Source: Verpa conica
Lineage: Eukaryota; Ascomycota; Pezizomycetes; Pezizales; Morchellaceae
Length of the DNA: 64,000 nucleotides
NCBI GenBank assembly: GCA_033030425.1
Contig: JAUFSD010000001.1
Coordinates: 2,108,001 to 2,172,000 of the forward strand
Direction of reading: 5' to 3'
In this document: positions 1-11,272 of the stretch, piece after piece
Numbering within the stretch: the first letter of the stretch is position 1
How the letters are laid out: every line of letters begins with the position of its first letter
The notes under the pieces: generated by a model
What the model was told of the DNA's origin: nothing
Seen by the model: only the letters and a program-made list of their open reading frames with translations
The model's database searches: none
Made by a program: the position numbers and the translations under genes

Positions 1-712
1 TAAAATATGAGTCTCCGAAGTGAATGCTCTGATGACCCTTGTAGGACTTGAAGTCTGTTCACCCCACTGTTGTTAATTCCCGATCCACGGCAAAAAATTA
101 AATTGAGCCATAAGCCTCAAGGAGAAGGAAACGAACTGAACAACTCCAACCTCACGAGCTTCCTGCCGTTTTTGAACACCGTTAGTAATTTGTTTCCCAA
201 CCACTTCTTATGCGGTCAAACGTACCCCATGATTTACCCTTCACCCCTTAGTCGCTTCCTAATTTCCTACTTTTTATGTATTTGCTCGTCTGGTAGGCAC
301 GTTCGTGCTTTGGGACAATCCCTTCGGCGATAGGAACCTGATTTCTGTTTTTGCGGTGGAATGGTAGTTGACGCGTTCCGAGTGATTGATTTGGTTTCGA
401 TCTGACGCGCCCGCATAGCGTTTCAATAGCGCTGGAAGGTTACCCGGCCTCACGTGCCTCTTTAAAAATCACGTGATCAATTGAAGTGTCAATGATGGAC
501 TGAGCAATATGAATGAATTAATCATAAGTACATGTAGACTGAGCAATAATTTACTAGGCCCAACACCAAAAATATGTGATACTTATATGGTGGACCACAA
601 TAATCAAGGCTCACCCTTCATCTTCAATTTATATACTTTAGAAGTTTGGTTTTATTTGATTACCTATTTGATTACCTCAACAATTAAAGCCCTTCTAATT
701 TCTTTAGAAATT
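1..712. other. Intergenic, no gene recognised
   Basis: AT-rich sequence. Open frames here are short, mostly begin at non-ATG codons and resemble no family I know. The word GACTGAGCAATA occurs twice about 40 bp apart (near 499 and 537), and a copy of the palindrome TACATGTA lies at 529-536. Nothing else can be supported. Confidence 0.5.
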
Positions 713-1048
713 TCACAGATCCCTGGAATCCCTCATCTTAATACTCCAGCACTCCGAGAACTCATCCTTCTTGCTAATCGTATCCACATACCAAACACTT
801 CCAGTTCCTCCAGCACCTCCGTAAACTATAGTAATGGTGTCCGCATTATCTCCCAAATTCACAGCCCTTGCTAGATCTTCCTCAAATATCTCCGTAATTA
901 AGGAAGCCCACAACGTACTCTCGCGCGTGCAAGTGTATGTAGTACATACCTCCTTGATACGATCTGATTGTGATTTTACTCCATGATACCTAGTACAGTC
1001 CCTCTCCAAGTATCTACTCCGAATCAGAGTTTTCATAGAGATACTCAT
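713..1048 (-). CDS. Possible small hypothetical gene or gene remnant
   Basis: An ATG-initiated frame of 111 codons on the minus strand. I do not recognise the protein. The C-terminal half (about residues 45-111) looks more protein-like than its surroundings: an acidic amphipathic stretch (ITEIFEEDLARAVNLGDN) is followed by a glycine patch (YGGAGGTGSVWY) and a charged tail. The N-terminal half is basic and less convincing, and a GTATGT donor-like site at its end raises the possibility that only the downstream part is exonic. No neighbour lends support: the nearest sure gene is 1.6 kb away and a mobile element lies between. It could be a decayed fragment of a longer gene or chance. Confidence is low. 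Confidence 0.2.
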   Translation of the reverse strand: MSISMKTLIRSRYLERDCTRYHGVKSQSDRIKEVCTTYTCTRESTLWASLITEIFEEDLARAVNLGDNADTITIVYGGAGGTGSVWYVDTISKKDEFSECWSIKMRDSRDL

Positions 1049-1373
1049 TAAGAAGGTTCAAAATTCTATTCCAAAAATTATCCTGCGACTCTACTCTATA
1101 AAAGATGGTGGTGATATAATAAGATAAATATATATAACACAAGCTACCTGACACACCTTATGAGGATACGTAACCATCGAACTATATTTAGCATACTCCA
1201 CGGCCTTCTGTGAGGTCCTCCAGCATACCGTGCAACTACTAAAAAAAATTCTATTTTTTCTATAGCTCTTACACAGCGCAAAAAAGTTACCCCGAGACAA
1301 AAAAACGCTAGAAGAATGGAATAATCTCGAGCCAACAATCCTTACTAGTAATTCACCCTAGCTAGAACTACAG

Positions 1374-2461
1374 TATGAAAAAACGGGGCGAATTTACTAC
1401 CATAGTACTACAGAATTTAGTCGTAAATACCGAATTAAATCAGTGTTTGAAGCAGATTACTATGCCAATACCGTATTACTCCCACATCGATAGCGTATTG
1501 GCGGAAGCACCGTACTGATCATCCAACCCCTCTTTTTGGTACTATAATCATCTTCATCAATATACCCATTGCTTATGAAGACTATACTACATACCCCACG
1601 TAGTCTTGATTAAGTCTTCTTATCGTAGATATAGTATAGGCAAACTATACTACATCTAATACCTTTTCAGCTCAATTAAGTACCCTCCTCCGCAATTCTT
1701 CTTTTATACCGACACATGTCTCTACTTGCTAAGTATCCCAATATAACATCCTAGTCATTTTTCTTATTTATGTAAAGCGAGGTCGAGACTGAAGGGACTC
1801 TTGCTACATTTCATTCTTCTCTAATATAATATGATTCTAGCATTATGATCACCCAGATAAGATCTAGGTTCTCTAGAGAATTACTAAATTCCTCATATAA
1901 AATCGCATTAAGGCTCTCTTCATGTAACTGGTTAGTTAGCTAGCACCTGAAGAGTGTGGCGGTGGATATCAAAACAACCCAGGATTTATAAAAGTTCATC
2001 TACTGTCTTTATGAGTACCGGGTCCTTAAGTGGAGGAGTGAGGGGGTTATTTCTTTGCTATATGGTAAATATTACTCTATTGTATGAATTTCACGCCGTA
2101 TACTAGGTAGTCATATATTATGACTATATCTTGCAAGCTTGGGGAATTTTGCTAGCCACCATTTATTGGCGTAATCTCTTGGAGGTAAAAAGGTCTATAG
2201 AGGAACCGTACGGTAAAAAGATTATAATGCGGAATACAAAATTTTTGAAGGCTAATCAATGTTGTAGTACCAGGCAGGCCTTGGGAGCGATATTAATTAC
2301 TACAGTACCAAAAGAGGGGTGGATCAATACGGTGCTCCCGCCAATACGCTAGCAATATAGGAGGAATACAGCTAGTAATCTATCTCAAATACTGATTTGA
2401 TTTGGTATCTGCGACTAAATTCCGTAGTGCTATGGCAGTAAATTCACTCCGTTTTTTCATA
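1374..2461. mobile_element. MITE/foldback-type DNA element with long terminal inverted repeats
   Basis: The two ends are inverted copies of each other over roughly 170 bp (about 1376-1545 against 2295-2459), at roughly 80% identity by eye. The outermost bases are TGAAAAAACGG and CCGTTTTTTCA, flanked on each side by TA (1374-1375 and 2460-2461), as expected for the Tc1/mariner/pogo target duplication. Almost all mismatches between the outermost 70 bp of the arms are transitions. The 750-bp centre has no recognisable transposase, so this is a non-autonomous element. The superfamily is inferred only from the TA and the ends. Confidence 0.75.
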
Positions 2462-2650
2462 ATGTACATATGTATGATTAAAACAATAGCTATACAGTGC
2501 AGCACGAAAACACGTGACAACAGGTCCAGAATCGGCTCCTGCAGAAATGCGGCTCTACTGCAGCTCGCGGCTATCAACCTCGACCTAAGCCCAACAAAAA
2601 GCATTTCTTACACGATCTTCAATTAAGAAGCCAATCGAAACTCAGGAGCA

Positions 2651-3205
2651 ATGTCCTCTCCAGATATAGTTCTTCTAGACGCGCCTTCAACTGACAGTAC
2701 CACAAATTCGCAAGCAGCAAAAACAGCACCAGTAGCTTCGCCAGCGAGTATCCACATCAAAGAACTCAACGCAATAGATCAAGTCCGTCCTAATATACCT
2801 ATTCCCCTTCCCTCTCTCCTAGCTAACCTATTTATCTGCTTACAGGATATCTCTAAACTTCTTGAGACAGCCTCTCTTTCCCTCCGGACATTGACCACTA
2901 TTCCCCCTTCACTCAACAATTTCTCCACTCACTCAGCGCACTATCACTCTCTTCTCTCATCGATTGCGGTTCGACTACGACGGCAGATACTACTACTAGA
3001 GCAAGCTGATATCCCTGCGCCCTCGGATGGGACAGATGAAGCAGGCAAGCAAGGTGGTGGAATTGATGTGGGCGCCTTCAATAGTCGAAATGATGTGGTA
3101 GGGCGGGAGATGGAAGCAGAGCTATGGAGGAAGGCGGGTGAACTACTAAAGCAGATAGAGGCAGGGACTGGAGAAGCTAGCGAGGGTAGCGAGGGTGGAA
3201 TATAG
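2651..3205 (+). CDS. Mediator of RNA polymerase II transcription subunit 11
   Basis: Med11 is a small helical subunit of the Mediator head module, which binds RNA polymerase II and general factors at promoters. The start is the ATG at 2651. The frame is open throughout, but family comparison indicates a 63-nt in-frame intron at 2783-2845 (donor GTCCGT, branch-like GCTAAC, acceptor TACAG). Removing it joins IKELNAIDQ to DISKLLETASLSLRTLT, the conserved Med11 N-terminal helix, and gives about 163 residues, normal for fungal Med11. The C-terminus is Gly/Glu-rich and low complexity. Because the intron is a multiple of three without stops, retention would add 21 residues rather than truncate. The gene converges on ERG3, about 580 bp away stop to stop. 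I am fairly sure of the family; the GTCCGT donor is slightly atypical. Confidence 0.75.
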   Translation: MSSPDIVLLDAPSTDSTTNSQAAKTAPVASPASIHIKELNAIDQVRPNIPIPLPSLLANLFICLQDISKLLETASLSLRTLTTIPPSLNNFSTHSAHYHSLLSSIAVRLRRQILLLEQADIPAPSDGTDEAGKQGGGIDVGAFNSRNDVVGREMEAELWRKAGELLKQIEAGTGEASEGSEGGI

Positions 3206-3786
3206 GGCGGTAATATAGTGAAATAAGATGATAGGAGCAGGTATTCATCATACCATGAATCAGGCATTTACACCTACGGTACCTACATCTATATAAGGCC
3301 ATAGATGAGCCCACAAGTCCACACCATCAATCACCCAATCCAACGCCACTTTGATTTGATTTTGTTTATTCGTTCCTCCTCAGCGTCAAAACCCTAATTA
3401 CAGTATACAAGAAAAATAAAATGATCAAATATACCGGACTCGCGAAAGGAAAAGGAAAAAGAAGAAGTCAGGCTATAATATCAGTGTCACCGAACCTGCC
3501 TATTTCTCCCCCCCCATCCTCCAAACTCAACATTAAAAGCGTGATAGTCAAACATAAGCAAAACACCGTGGATGACAGAAACATAGCGTAAAAATCAATA
3601 ACACTCCTTCTATCCCCTACCCTAACCTACCAATGTATACTACAGTGAGAGCGCTGCAGTGTACACGGGATTGAATTATTTTCACCTCTCATCTCAAATG
3701 TCACCCAACAAAACACCCTTTAACCCTCTACAATGTCTCCTATCCTGTCCAAAGGCCCCAAAGCCTAGCTTCAGGCTAAGATAGAT
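3206..3786. other. Intergenic between convergent Med11 and ERG3
   Basis: This holds the 3' regions of two convergent genes. It is AT-rich, with an A-rich stretch at 3410-3460 and a short C-run near 3510. No further gene or repeat was seen. Confidence 0.6.
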
Positions 3787-4959
3787 CTATTTATCTTTCT
3801 TCGGCTCAGTCGAGGCGTACTCTCTAAAGCTATCGTCTCCCTCGACTGCCTTGACAACTTTCTCCATTTCAGCGACCTGTTTCTCCCATTCCTTTGTGGC
3901 CATCTTGGTTTCCTTGTAGAAGAGCTCCATGTTTGGCTTCCTATATGACCCGAGAAGGCGATCCCAAAGGGTTGTGTACTGGCCGTAATTGTAGTTGAAG
4001 TACAGGTGATGCATCGTGTGGCAAGCGGCTCCGTTGATGATCGGGGAGTTGGCAACATATTCTCCGTCATCTGTGCTGTATATTAGCAAAGGTATCTGAG
4101 TTATAAGAGATGGTAACATACGGATCATGATAGTCCAGACATTGATGAACATAAACAACCCGATATATGCAAATTTTTGTAGCGGGAAAATGAACGGAAA
4201 TACATGGTACGGGACACTCTGGAGGAACCCATCCAACGGGTGGAAAGCATGGCTGGCATACGGTGTTGGCATAATCCACTTGTGATGCGGCTTGTGCAAG
4301 GCCTTGTAGACACGTGGATGATGAAGTCCACGATGAATCAAGTAGATAAAGAAATCGGTAAACATTAGGAATAGCGGGAATTGAAGCCACATGTATATTT
4401 TACCATAATCCTCAACATTCTGATAGAGTTTTGAATAACCCCTAACCTCGGCAAAAAAGAATGGCGCTGTGAAGACTGCCATGACAGGGATGGACCGCAT
4501 CGTTTGCGCGATCTCCTGGCGCATCTGATTCTTGAGGAACTTCGGGTGCTTAAATGTGTCTTTATCGAAGATAAACACATAGGATGCTGTTGCGAAGACA
4601 AAATATATGAAGAGTCCGAAAATCCTACATATTTTTATTAGCAGGTTGTTGGAAGGGTTACTGCGTTGGTGATCAGGGGTTCATCAATACCATGTAATCA
4701 AAATCAGGGAAGATGTCTGTCGTTGCCAATCGCCCCGCTGCCACTGCGAGAGGTACGCATATTCTGAAGGCTGAAAGCCGATATATTCAGATACAATATC
4801 ATTCTCTATCGGGGAGTTGAGTCTAGTGACGGCGCCAGCGAGACCCGTGGCATTGGCCTTGAGTGTTTCCAGCGAAAGGCCCGAGGCTGCGAGGGGAAGC
4901 ACAAGAGCGTAAAACCTATCAAAGAACAGGTTGTCGAAGACACCCAAGACGATATCCAT
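3787..4959 (-). CDS. ERG3: C-5 sterol desaturase (ergosterol biosynthesis)
   Basis: This ER membrane di-iron enzyme introduces the C-5(6) double bond of episterol late in ergosterol synthesis. The start chosen is the ATG at 4959, in a strong context (ACCACCATGG). Introns are at 4690-4625 (joins ..LILIT-W to IFGLFIYF) and 4121-4071 (joins NVWTIMIH to DGEYVANSP); the spliced protein is 351 residues, the usual length. The three fatty-acid-hydroxylase histidine clusters are all present: HRGLHH (187-192), HKPHH (200-204) and HTMHH (275-279). Hydrophobic segments surround them, and a lysine-rich tail (EPKKDK) could serve in ER retention. The second intron has two candidate acceptors five bases apart (TACAG and CACAG); only the second keeps the frame and restores MIHDGEY. 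Loss of this enzyme is a known azole-resistance route in other fungi; here it looks intact. Confidence 0.95.
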
Positions 4960-7739
4960 GGTGGTGGTTTTGATCTCGAACAAAAGGGGTTCTTTTGTTG
5001 TTGAGAGAATTCAATCAATTGTAGCCTTTGTGAAGACTAAGGAGTATTGCCGTTGGGCGGATAGTGACAGCCTACAGCAAGTAGTTTGAGTACAACGAAT
5101 GTGTAGGGAATCAAGAACCCAAGAGGTGGCAGCAGCAGATCTTTAAAGAGAAACGAGAAAGGAGTACTAGAAGTATTAATTATTCCATCACCGCAGGGGT
5201 AAGAGAAAAGCCATTTAGATTGATAAGATGAGCATAGATGGGGGGTTGGTCACCACAGAGCTGGCCGGCAGGGAAAGGGATATCTAGCCTAGCATGATTC
5301 CGGAGAGAACTCTCCCGCGACCTGACCCGTTCATTGATACTTCCCACTGGCTACTTCTAATGCTAAATACCCAATCCAGGAACACACCTACCAAAAATAT
5401 GAGAGAAAAAACACAGGAGAAATGCTGAATAGGGACCAGACCCCTGAAGGGCTCAAGGTTTCAGGGCCCTGGTGGCTCTTAGCGGCAGCTCTATCACACC
5501 ACCATCTCCACCTTTCGGATCACTCCAATCCCGGAGCCTATATACCAACTACTTTGGGCCCCCCCAGGAACAGATATTATTTGCTGTCGCGAACACTAGC
5601 AAGTAAAACGCGCGCGCCACGCAACATGGCGTGGAAAAGCTTTTTGATGAACTTTTCTGATCGTCAGCGGCGACGCCTTGGCCTGCTCCTATCGCGTTAG
5701 ACTACGCGGCGACTCCCGTTGGGAAATTTAGATGCCATGACTTCCGGATGGTGATTATTAATAAATCCAGGGCCCAGTCAAACCCAACATTAGTCATATA
5801 GCATCACTCGGTATCTACTGAAGAGTCACATCGATCACTCAGCCCCAAGGGTCAACAAAGGTTTCACATATATAGAGCCCTCTATATAACTACATGTATA
5901 CTTAAACACTTGAAGGCTACATACACCCCCTCCTAAAAAACTTGACGGGTTATGGGCAATACACCCATCCCGTGAGTAGTACTAAAAAATACTATAAATA
6001 CATGTATATATGTGCCATTCTACTTAATTATTACTAAAGAAAATATGATGACAACTGACATTTAATAACTCATCTAATGTGTCTTTCTAGCTTTTACTAC
6101 TCTATTAGCTGAGAAATTAGTATACTAGAAAGTAGGTTGAATTATCTGGTCTTGGTTAATTACTTAGTAGTTAAGAATTTTATACAAGGGGAAACCTGTA
6201 TACATTTATTCACAAATGCCTGGCTAGCACATATTTTAGGTTTTCTACAAAAAAAACTCTCAGGACACCAATTAAACCGTACTATCAACAAAAGAACCTA
6301 GCTCGTCCAAAATTTATTGATATCTCCATAGCCGTCGGAGATAAACAGGTTTATAAGCGCTACCATTCTAGCTATGAATAGTTCCTTAAAAAATGGCTGT
6401 GGATATCGCATTGGGGGACCCAGGCTTGATATGGTTACCAACTGTCCATTGTTATTATTGGAGTACAATTATCGGACCTCCAGCGCAACAAGCCATCACA
6501 AGTGCAGCCCCTCAATAACCAAGTATCATAAATTTTGATTTATATACTTTTTGATATCCATCTGTTTTTGGCCTTTGTCTTCGGTAATTGATTGAGTTTT
6601 GAGTAGTAGCGTTAATTAAAACGTCTGGGGGAGGGGGGGACTCCAAGGGTTATTCAGTTTGACAACTCACCGACTATCGGTCTATTCACACTGGATATAA
6701 TTTCCTCCCTGTAGTCTTTTATTATAAGGATGTAAATTTGAGTGTAATATGTAGATATACTTTTATCTATTTCTCGGTAATACACATGCACAGTGTAGCT
6801 AGACCTTGGGCATCCCCTAAACAAAAGACCTCTACTACGTCGACCACTAAGCTGATTAGATAAGATAGATAAGAGAAGATTTGTAGTGACTGGAATCAGG
6901 AATATATAGTTCTTTTGAGATAACATATAGCTCTACTCTTAATTCTTATATACACGGCTATCTACAAAGAAGCGATTATAAAGGTTAGTCCAAGACTAGA
7001 CCTCTAACTAAGAGAATACTTTCTCATAGAAAGAGAAAATACTTCTTAGGTCTTGCTCTTTTACTTACGCTTCCCAAAATACTTACAAGCATACTAGAGG
7101 CGCTCTTAGAGGCGTAATAGGTGTTATAGATTAGGTATAGTGTAGGTATAAGTATGTTTGGATACATGACGTAGGCCGGAGGCTTGTCTTTAAGGGGCGC
7201 ATATATGTACAGGGGTATATATCAATAGCACTTGGGAGACCGGGTCCTCTTAAGAAAGCGCGAATTCGACCCTCGATATACCTTTCTTTCTATAGTAGAA
7301 AGAAGGTTTTGAGTGGACTCTTATGAGAATATTTCTGCATAGACAGTTATATCTTCCTCTATTTTTTTAATTTACTAAACTCATTGAGGGATTCTTAATT
7401 TTATCATTTCTATCTATATTAGATCGCCAAGGACTAAACTGTGTTTGCACCGATGGTAATTAATTGACGTGGGGGAGTTACAAAAGCCCACTCCGTTACT
7501 CTGGAAGTTTTATTTTTAGAGAGTTCTGGCTAGCTAACTAAACCTATATAAGCCTATGATTTAAGCATCATCATGTCTAATGGCCAGTCAAGTGAAAGGA
7601 GTCTAGTAAGAATGAAAACTAAAGGCATAGGTACCCAAGGAAGGAGAGGCTTGACTAAGAAAAACAAAGTATAGGCGCCTGCCTATTATGGGCCGTACGT
7701 ACTAACTTAGTGGTATAGGAAAAATTATTCTCCTTTCTC
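4960..7739. other. ERG3 upstream region and AT-rich gene-poor spacer
   Basis: The first few hundred bases upstream of 4959 should hold the ERG3 promoter and leader; no site can be named. The rest is strongly AT-rich, with short stop-riddled frames. Two TACATGTA palindromes occur at 5891-5898 and 5999-6006. Short imperfect hairpins lie near 6090-6135 and 6990-7065. A 92-codon frame at 5422-5700 has no recognisable product and is not annotated. Confidence 0.5.
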
Positions 7740-7752
7740 CCCCCCCCCCCCC
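7740..7752. repeat. Poly-C homopolymer tract
   Basis: A run of about thirteen C residues lies just left of an inverted-repeat element. Such a tract is unusual in this AT-rich spacer and prone to length error in sequencing. Confidence 0.8.
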
Positions 7753-7792
7753 GCTGAATGGAAGATCTAAGCATATATCAGAGAAAAAAGCA

Positions 7793-8083
7793 CGGCAAAG
7801 GTCTAAAATGACCCACCCGGGCCGGTTTATGTTGTAGAATGACCCATATTCTAAAATAACACACCCACGGTTACCCCACCACTGTGACCACTGACTACTC
7901 GACATCCTACTATCCATCAACATCCCACCATGGTGCTTTTAGGGCCTAGTACAAGTAGAAGTACACTGCAAAAGACAACTGTTTGGACCAATGTAGGAGT
8001 TTAGAGATGCAGTTCACAGTTTTTTTCTTACTATTACCATAGATGCGTCATTTTAAAATATGGGTCATTTTAGACCTTTGCCG
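7793..8083. mobile_element. Short inverted-repeat (MITE-like) element
   Basis: A perfect 23-bp inverted repeat sits at 7793-7815 and 8061-8083. Similarity between the arms continues inwards to about 7870 and 8040 once a small internal duplication in the left arm, which repeats GAATGACCCA, is allowed for. Total length is about 290 bp and there is no coding capacity. I could not define a target-site duplication; both arms are bordered by A6/T6 runs. It could equally be a long hairpin of other origin. Confidence 0.6.
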
Positions 8084-9263
8084 AAAAAAGTAATATCGGG
8101 GGGGAACGGCCGGAGTATCATGCATGATATGAGTGCTGGGAGACCCTAACTAGAGTCTACCCTAATACGATAAATTACGCAGGGGGTGATAGGTGCGCCC
8201 CCGGGTGCGCCTCTACAAAGGAGCTTAGCTTAATTAAACCTCCTCAGATTGACAGTAGCCGAGTGATATACCGTATAGTCTCGCTATGTGGGCATCACCA
8301 CTACCTATTGTTAAAAGTGGCCTCTAGACTTGTTTGGGCCCTCATTAAACCGGTCGGAGCTAGCTGAAGATAATAATCCTTACGATTAGATAGCTGCCAT
8401 ACGTTTGGTAGGAAGTGGTGGCAGCTCCCGCATAGTGGGTTTCTCGAGCCCTATTAATTCATGGGATCGGTATAAATATATATGGTAGATCCCCCACCCA
8501 TACAACTTACTCTTTGTGCTTTTCTATGGCCTGTGTACAGGTCTAGTTTCTTTAATTACAGCTTGTGCTATAATCTCTAAGAGGAAATTATCATAGCTAT
8601 CCCATATGAAAGTGTTCACCGCTTTGTGATCATCAGTCACGTAAAACATATACTCTATCATGTGGGTAGTATTTGTCCTCTTGCTAGGTGGATTTACGGG
8701 GTGTGTTTAAGTTTCCGTAAAGTACCAATATTACTATCTGATACCTCGTGGGGGCCAGTACTCTATGATGCGTTTAGGGGTGGAATACCGAGCTGCGAGC
8801 GTCAAATAAGCTTGAATTTGAATCCTAGCTAGTCGCACAAGTGTTTTCTGTGAGTAAACCAGCTGGGTGGCTACCACTTTTCAACGAGTATATTTTTAGA
8901 GAAGTCCAGGAGTCTGGCTCCTATTAGATGAGGTTGATACCTAGTAAACTGGTACTAGGGCTTTCGTCACTGATAGAATAATGTTTTTTCTACGACCGCC
9001 CTTAATTTTCCCGGTCAATTCATGAATTTTTTTCTAGAAAAAGATTCTCACTTCTGTTTCATTACTCTAGCTCTGAGAGTCCTTTTATATTTATAAATCA
9101 CAAAAGTACATGTAGTAATGTAGAATACAAGCGCTCTTTAGGGAGCACTAAAACCAATGCTGGGGGTTCTTAGAAGCTAATTACAGAATTGTACGACTAA
9201 CAGCTCAGACTAAAGTTAAAACAAATCAATATATTACATCTAGTAGCTATGAGTATGAAAATT
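8084..9263. other. AT-rich spacer
   Basis: No gene recognised. It contains a GC-rich patch with the word GGTGCGCC repeated (8190-8212) and one TACATGTA palindrome (9107-9114). The right part adjoins the 3' end of the transcription-factor gene; an alternative last exon of that gene could extend to 9197. Confidence 0.5.
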
Positions 9264-11039
9264 CTAGACACTATGCTTAAAATGAACCACATGTTTACTA
9301 TGGTCAATATCATGTTTACCCGGGCAATTCTCGCAGAGCGCCAAAACCGTGACGCCAAAGGAATCCATACCCGCATACCACTCATCAAGCAACTCTAAGC
9401 TCGGTGGCCAAGCATCTTGTACTCGTGGTAATCTTTGGCCTTTAAGGGCGGTCAGGTACACCTCATAATCGTACTCCCACTTAGCCCGGTCCATGCCTTC
9501 CCACAAGTGTTTAAGCGATGGAAGGGGCAGTTCTCCCAACTCATGGGATGTCAATGTCTCCAGGTCCCTGCTATAGTGAAAAGATGCGTCGAACATGTAT
9601 AGTGTGAGTAATGTCCTATAGGGAGAAATGTTAAATCGTATTTTCTTAATTTAAGGTGTAGAATTAACATACCGACGTTTTGATTCGGCGAGGACCCATT
9701 CCTCCCAAATTGGCCGAGTACCCTCAAGCTCTCCCCTTGCCATCAAGCCACCGAGACCCACATTGAATGCTATGGTCTAGAATTATAAGAATGATGACCC
9801 TGCCTAGGTGAGGGTGCTACATACCTCAATCTGCATCAAGGTCGGTCTATCCATCGTGAGATCATTTTCGAAGTAACGAATCATCCCGTATATAAGCGCA
9901 GCTTGTAGCATGGAAAGCATCTCTCGATCGCTGCATGACATGTACTATGGAGAGGAAAATATTAGTAAAGACTATAAATATGATAGAACTGTAGCTGTTT
10001 AAACTCATACTTGCTGTAGTATTCTATTATGCTCTTGAGAGATTGTCTTCATGATGAATTGCCGATTTTCTGGCGTCATAGTTTTGTACATCTCCACTAA
10101 TCCCTTACAATTTGCAAGTGCCTCTGGTGTCTTTCCTGGTAGTAGCGAAGACGGATGAACAAATGGCGGGAGTGTATTCCCTGCGGCGATCATTTTCGGG
10201 TACGCTTTAATCACACGATTCATGAAATTGAACTTGTTAAAAATATTTTTCTTTACCGATACGGGCTCGGTAGTCAGTCGGTGCCGCATATGTGTGAAAG
10301 ACTCGACAGATACCAGCCGCGACATCTGGCCTCCCGGGCGAAACTGCTCCGACATTCCCACGGAGTTCCCATGCTCGTCCGAATAGAGACTTGAGGGCGA
10401 ATTTTGACTTCCGCACGTCTGCGGGGTGTTTAAAGATGCCTGGATTTCTGGTGGGTTGTGATTTATGGCACTTACAGGCCCGAACATAGGCGCCCAGTCC
10501 AACAAACTGCTGCTTATTTCACCCCAGTCAACGATCGTGGCATCGCCAAGCGACGTATCGAAACTCGACTCATCTTCAACATGGTCTGTGTCTGTCGCGG
10601 CCGGTGTTGGGATTGAGGTTTCTTCGTGTGGAGATGATGAAGATGGGGCACGAGCTGATGTCGGAATCTGAGTTCCACGTATTGCTTGTGTGTAGTACTG
10701 ACAGTCGAGACCTTTCGTCTTACACCGGGAACATGCTGGTGTCCTAAGATCGCATCGTGTTTTTGCCTGTGTGCAGAGAGCACAGCTCTTCTTCCTCGGG
10801 ATTGTTCCAGTAAGCTGTTTCTGCCGGCAACGTCGAAGATGTCTGTCGCGAGAGGACCCTAACATTTACAAGGCCAGGTCAGCCTTGTCTACAACGGTAG
10901 TCACAATAACATGGTCACGCAAACGCTTAGGGGATAACGCACTTTGTTCAAACGATTTGTCGCATATCGAGCATTTGAAGCCCTCACCAGCAGTCTGTGC
11001 TGGTGCAGGTGCCGATTCCCAAAGTCCGTCCTGAGGCAT
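9264..11039 (-). CDS. C2H2-type plus Zn2Cys6 fungal transcription factor
   Basis: This is a sequence-specific nuclear regulator, target unknown. Five exons are inferred from the ATG at 11039, with introns at 10942-10859, 10010-9945, 9824-9777 and 9672-9616, giving about 506 residues. Splicing the first intron creates a C-x2-C-x12-H-x3-C finger (C23, C26, H39, C43), followed at once by a Zn2Cys6 cluster (C58, C61, C68, C75, C78, C85). The later exons carry the fungal-specific regulatory region, with the recognisable segment ESKRRTLLTLYMFD formed exactly across the last intron. A Ser/Pro-rich linker lies between. The gene is divergent from an MFS transporter with about 0.9 kb between their starts, a common arrangement for regulator and exporter. 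The C-terminus is uncertain: a further splice at CCCG/GTAAAC could move the end to 9197. Confidence 0.85.
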
Positions 11040-11256
11040 TACTGAATGTAAGTATGTACTCGCTAGTGGCTTGATTGCTCCACGCAATAGTTATGGAACT
11101 CCGTGGCGGGACTCCGGAAGTATTTCAATATCCTTATTTTGGACCAGGATTATAAATAGAGAGATCCGGTCTTGACTCACTTGTCTCTTGTGTGCGTAAT
11201 GTATTGTAGTTACTGAACATTAATATGCATGTTCAGTGGGCACAATCGAGTAGTGG

Positions 11257-11272
11257 ACACGGAGTTCCGTGT
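11257..11272. promoter_or_regulatory. Palindrome with CGG-N4-CCG core, candidate Zn2Cys6 binding site
   Basis: The sequence ACACGGAGTTCCGTGT has perfect 7-bp arms around a 2-bp centre and contains CGG and CCG half-sites separated by four bases, the form bound by dimeric Zn2Cys6 proteins. It lies about 220 bp upstream of the regulator start and about 690 bp upstream of the transporter start. Its use by this regulator is inference. Confidence 0.4.

Noticed and set aside
5422..5700. 92-codon ATG frame after the ERG3 promoter
   Set aside because: His/Pro/Arg-rich translation with no family resemblance or splice context; most likely chance in a slightly GC-richer patch.
7225..7285. Possible tRNA-derived SINE (GCGAATTCGACCCTCG)
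   Set aside because: T-stem bases do not pair on either strand, and no matching A box or tail is present.
9197..9263. Extra last exon of the transcription factor
   Set aside because: The donor CCCG/GTAAAC and acceptor GCATAG exist, but there is no branch-like site and the extra residues look non-conserved; the unspliced stop at 9264 was preferred.
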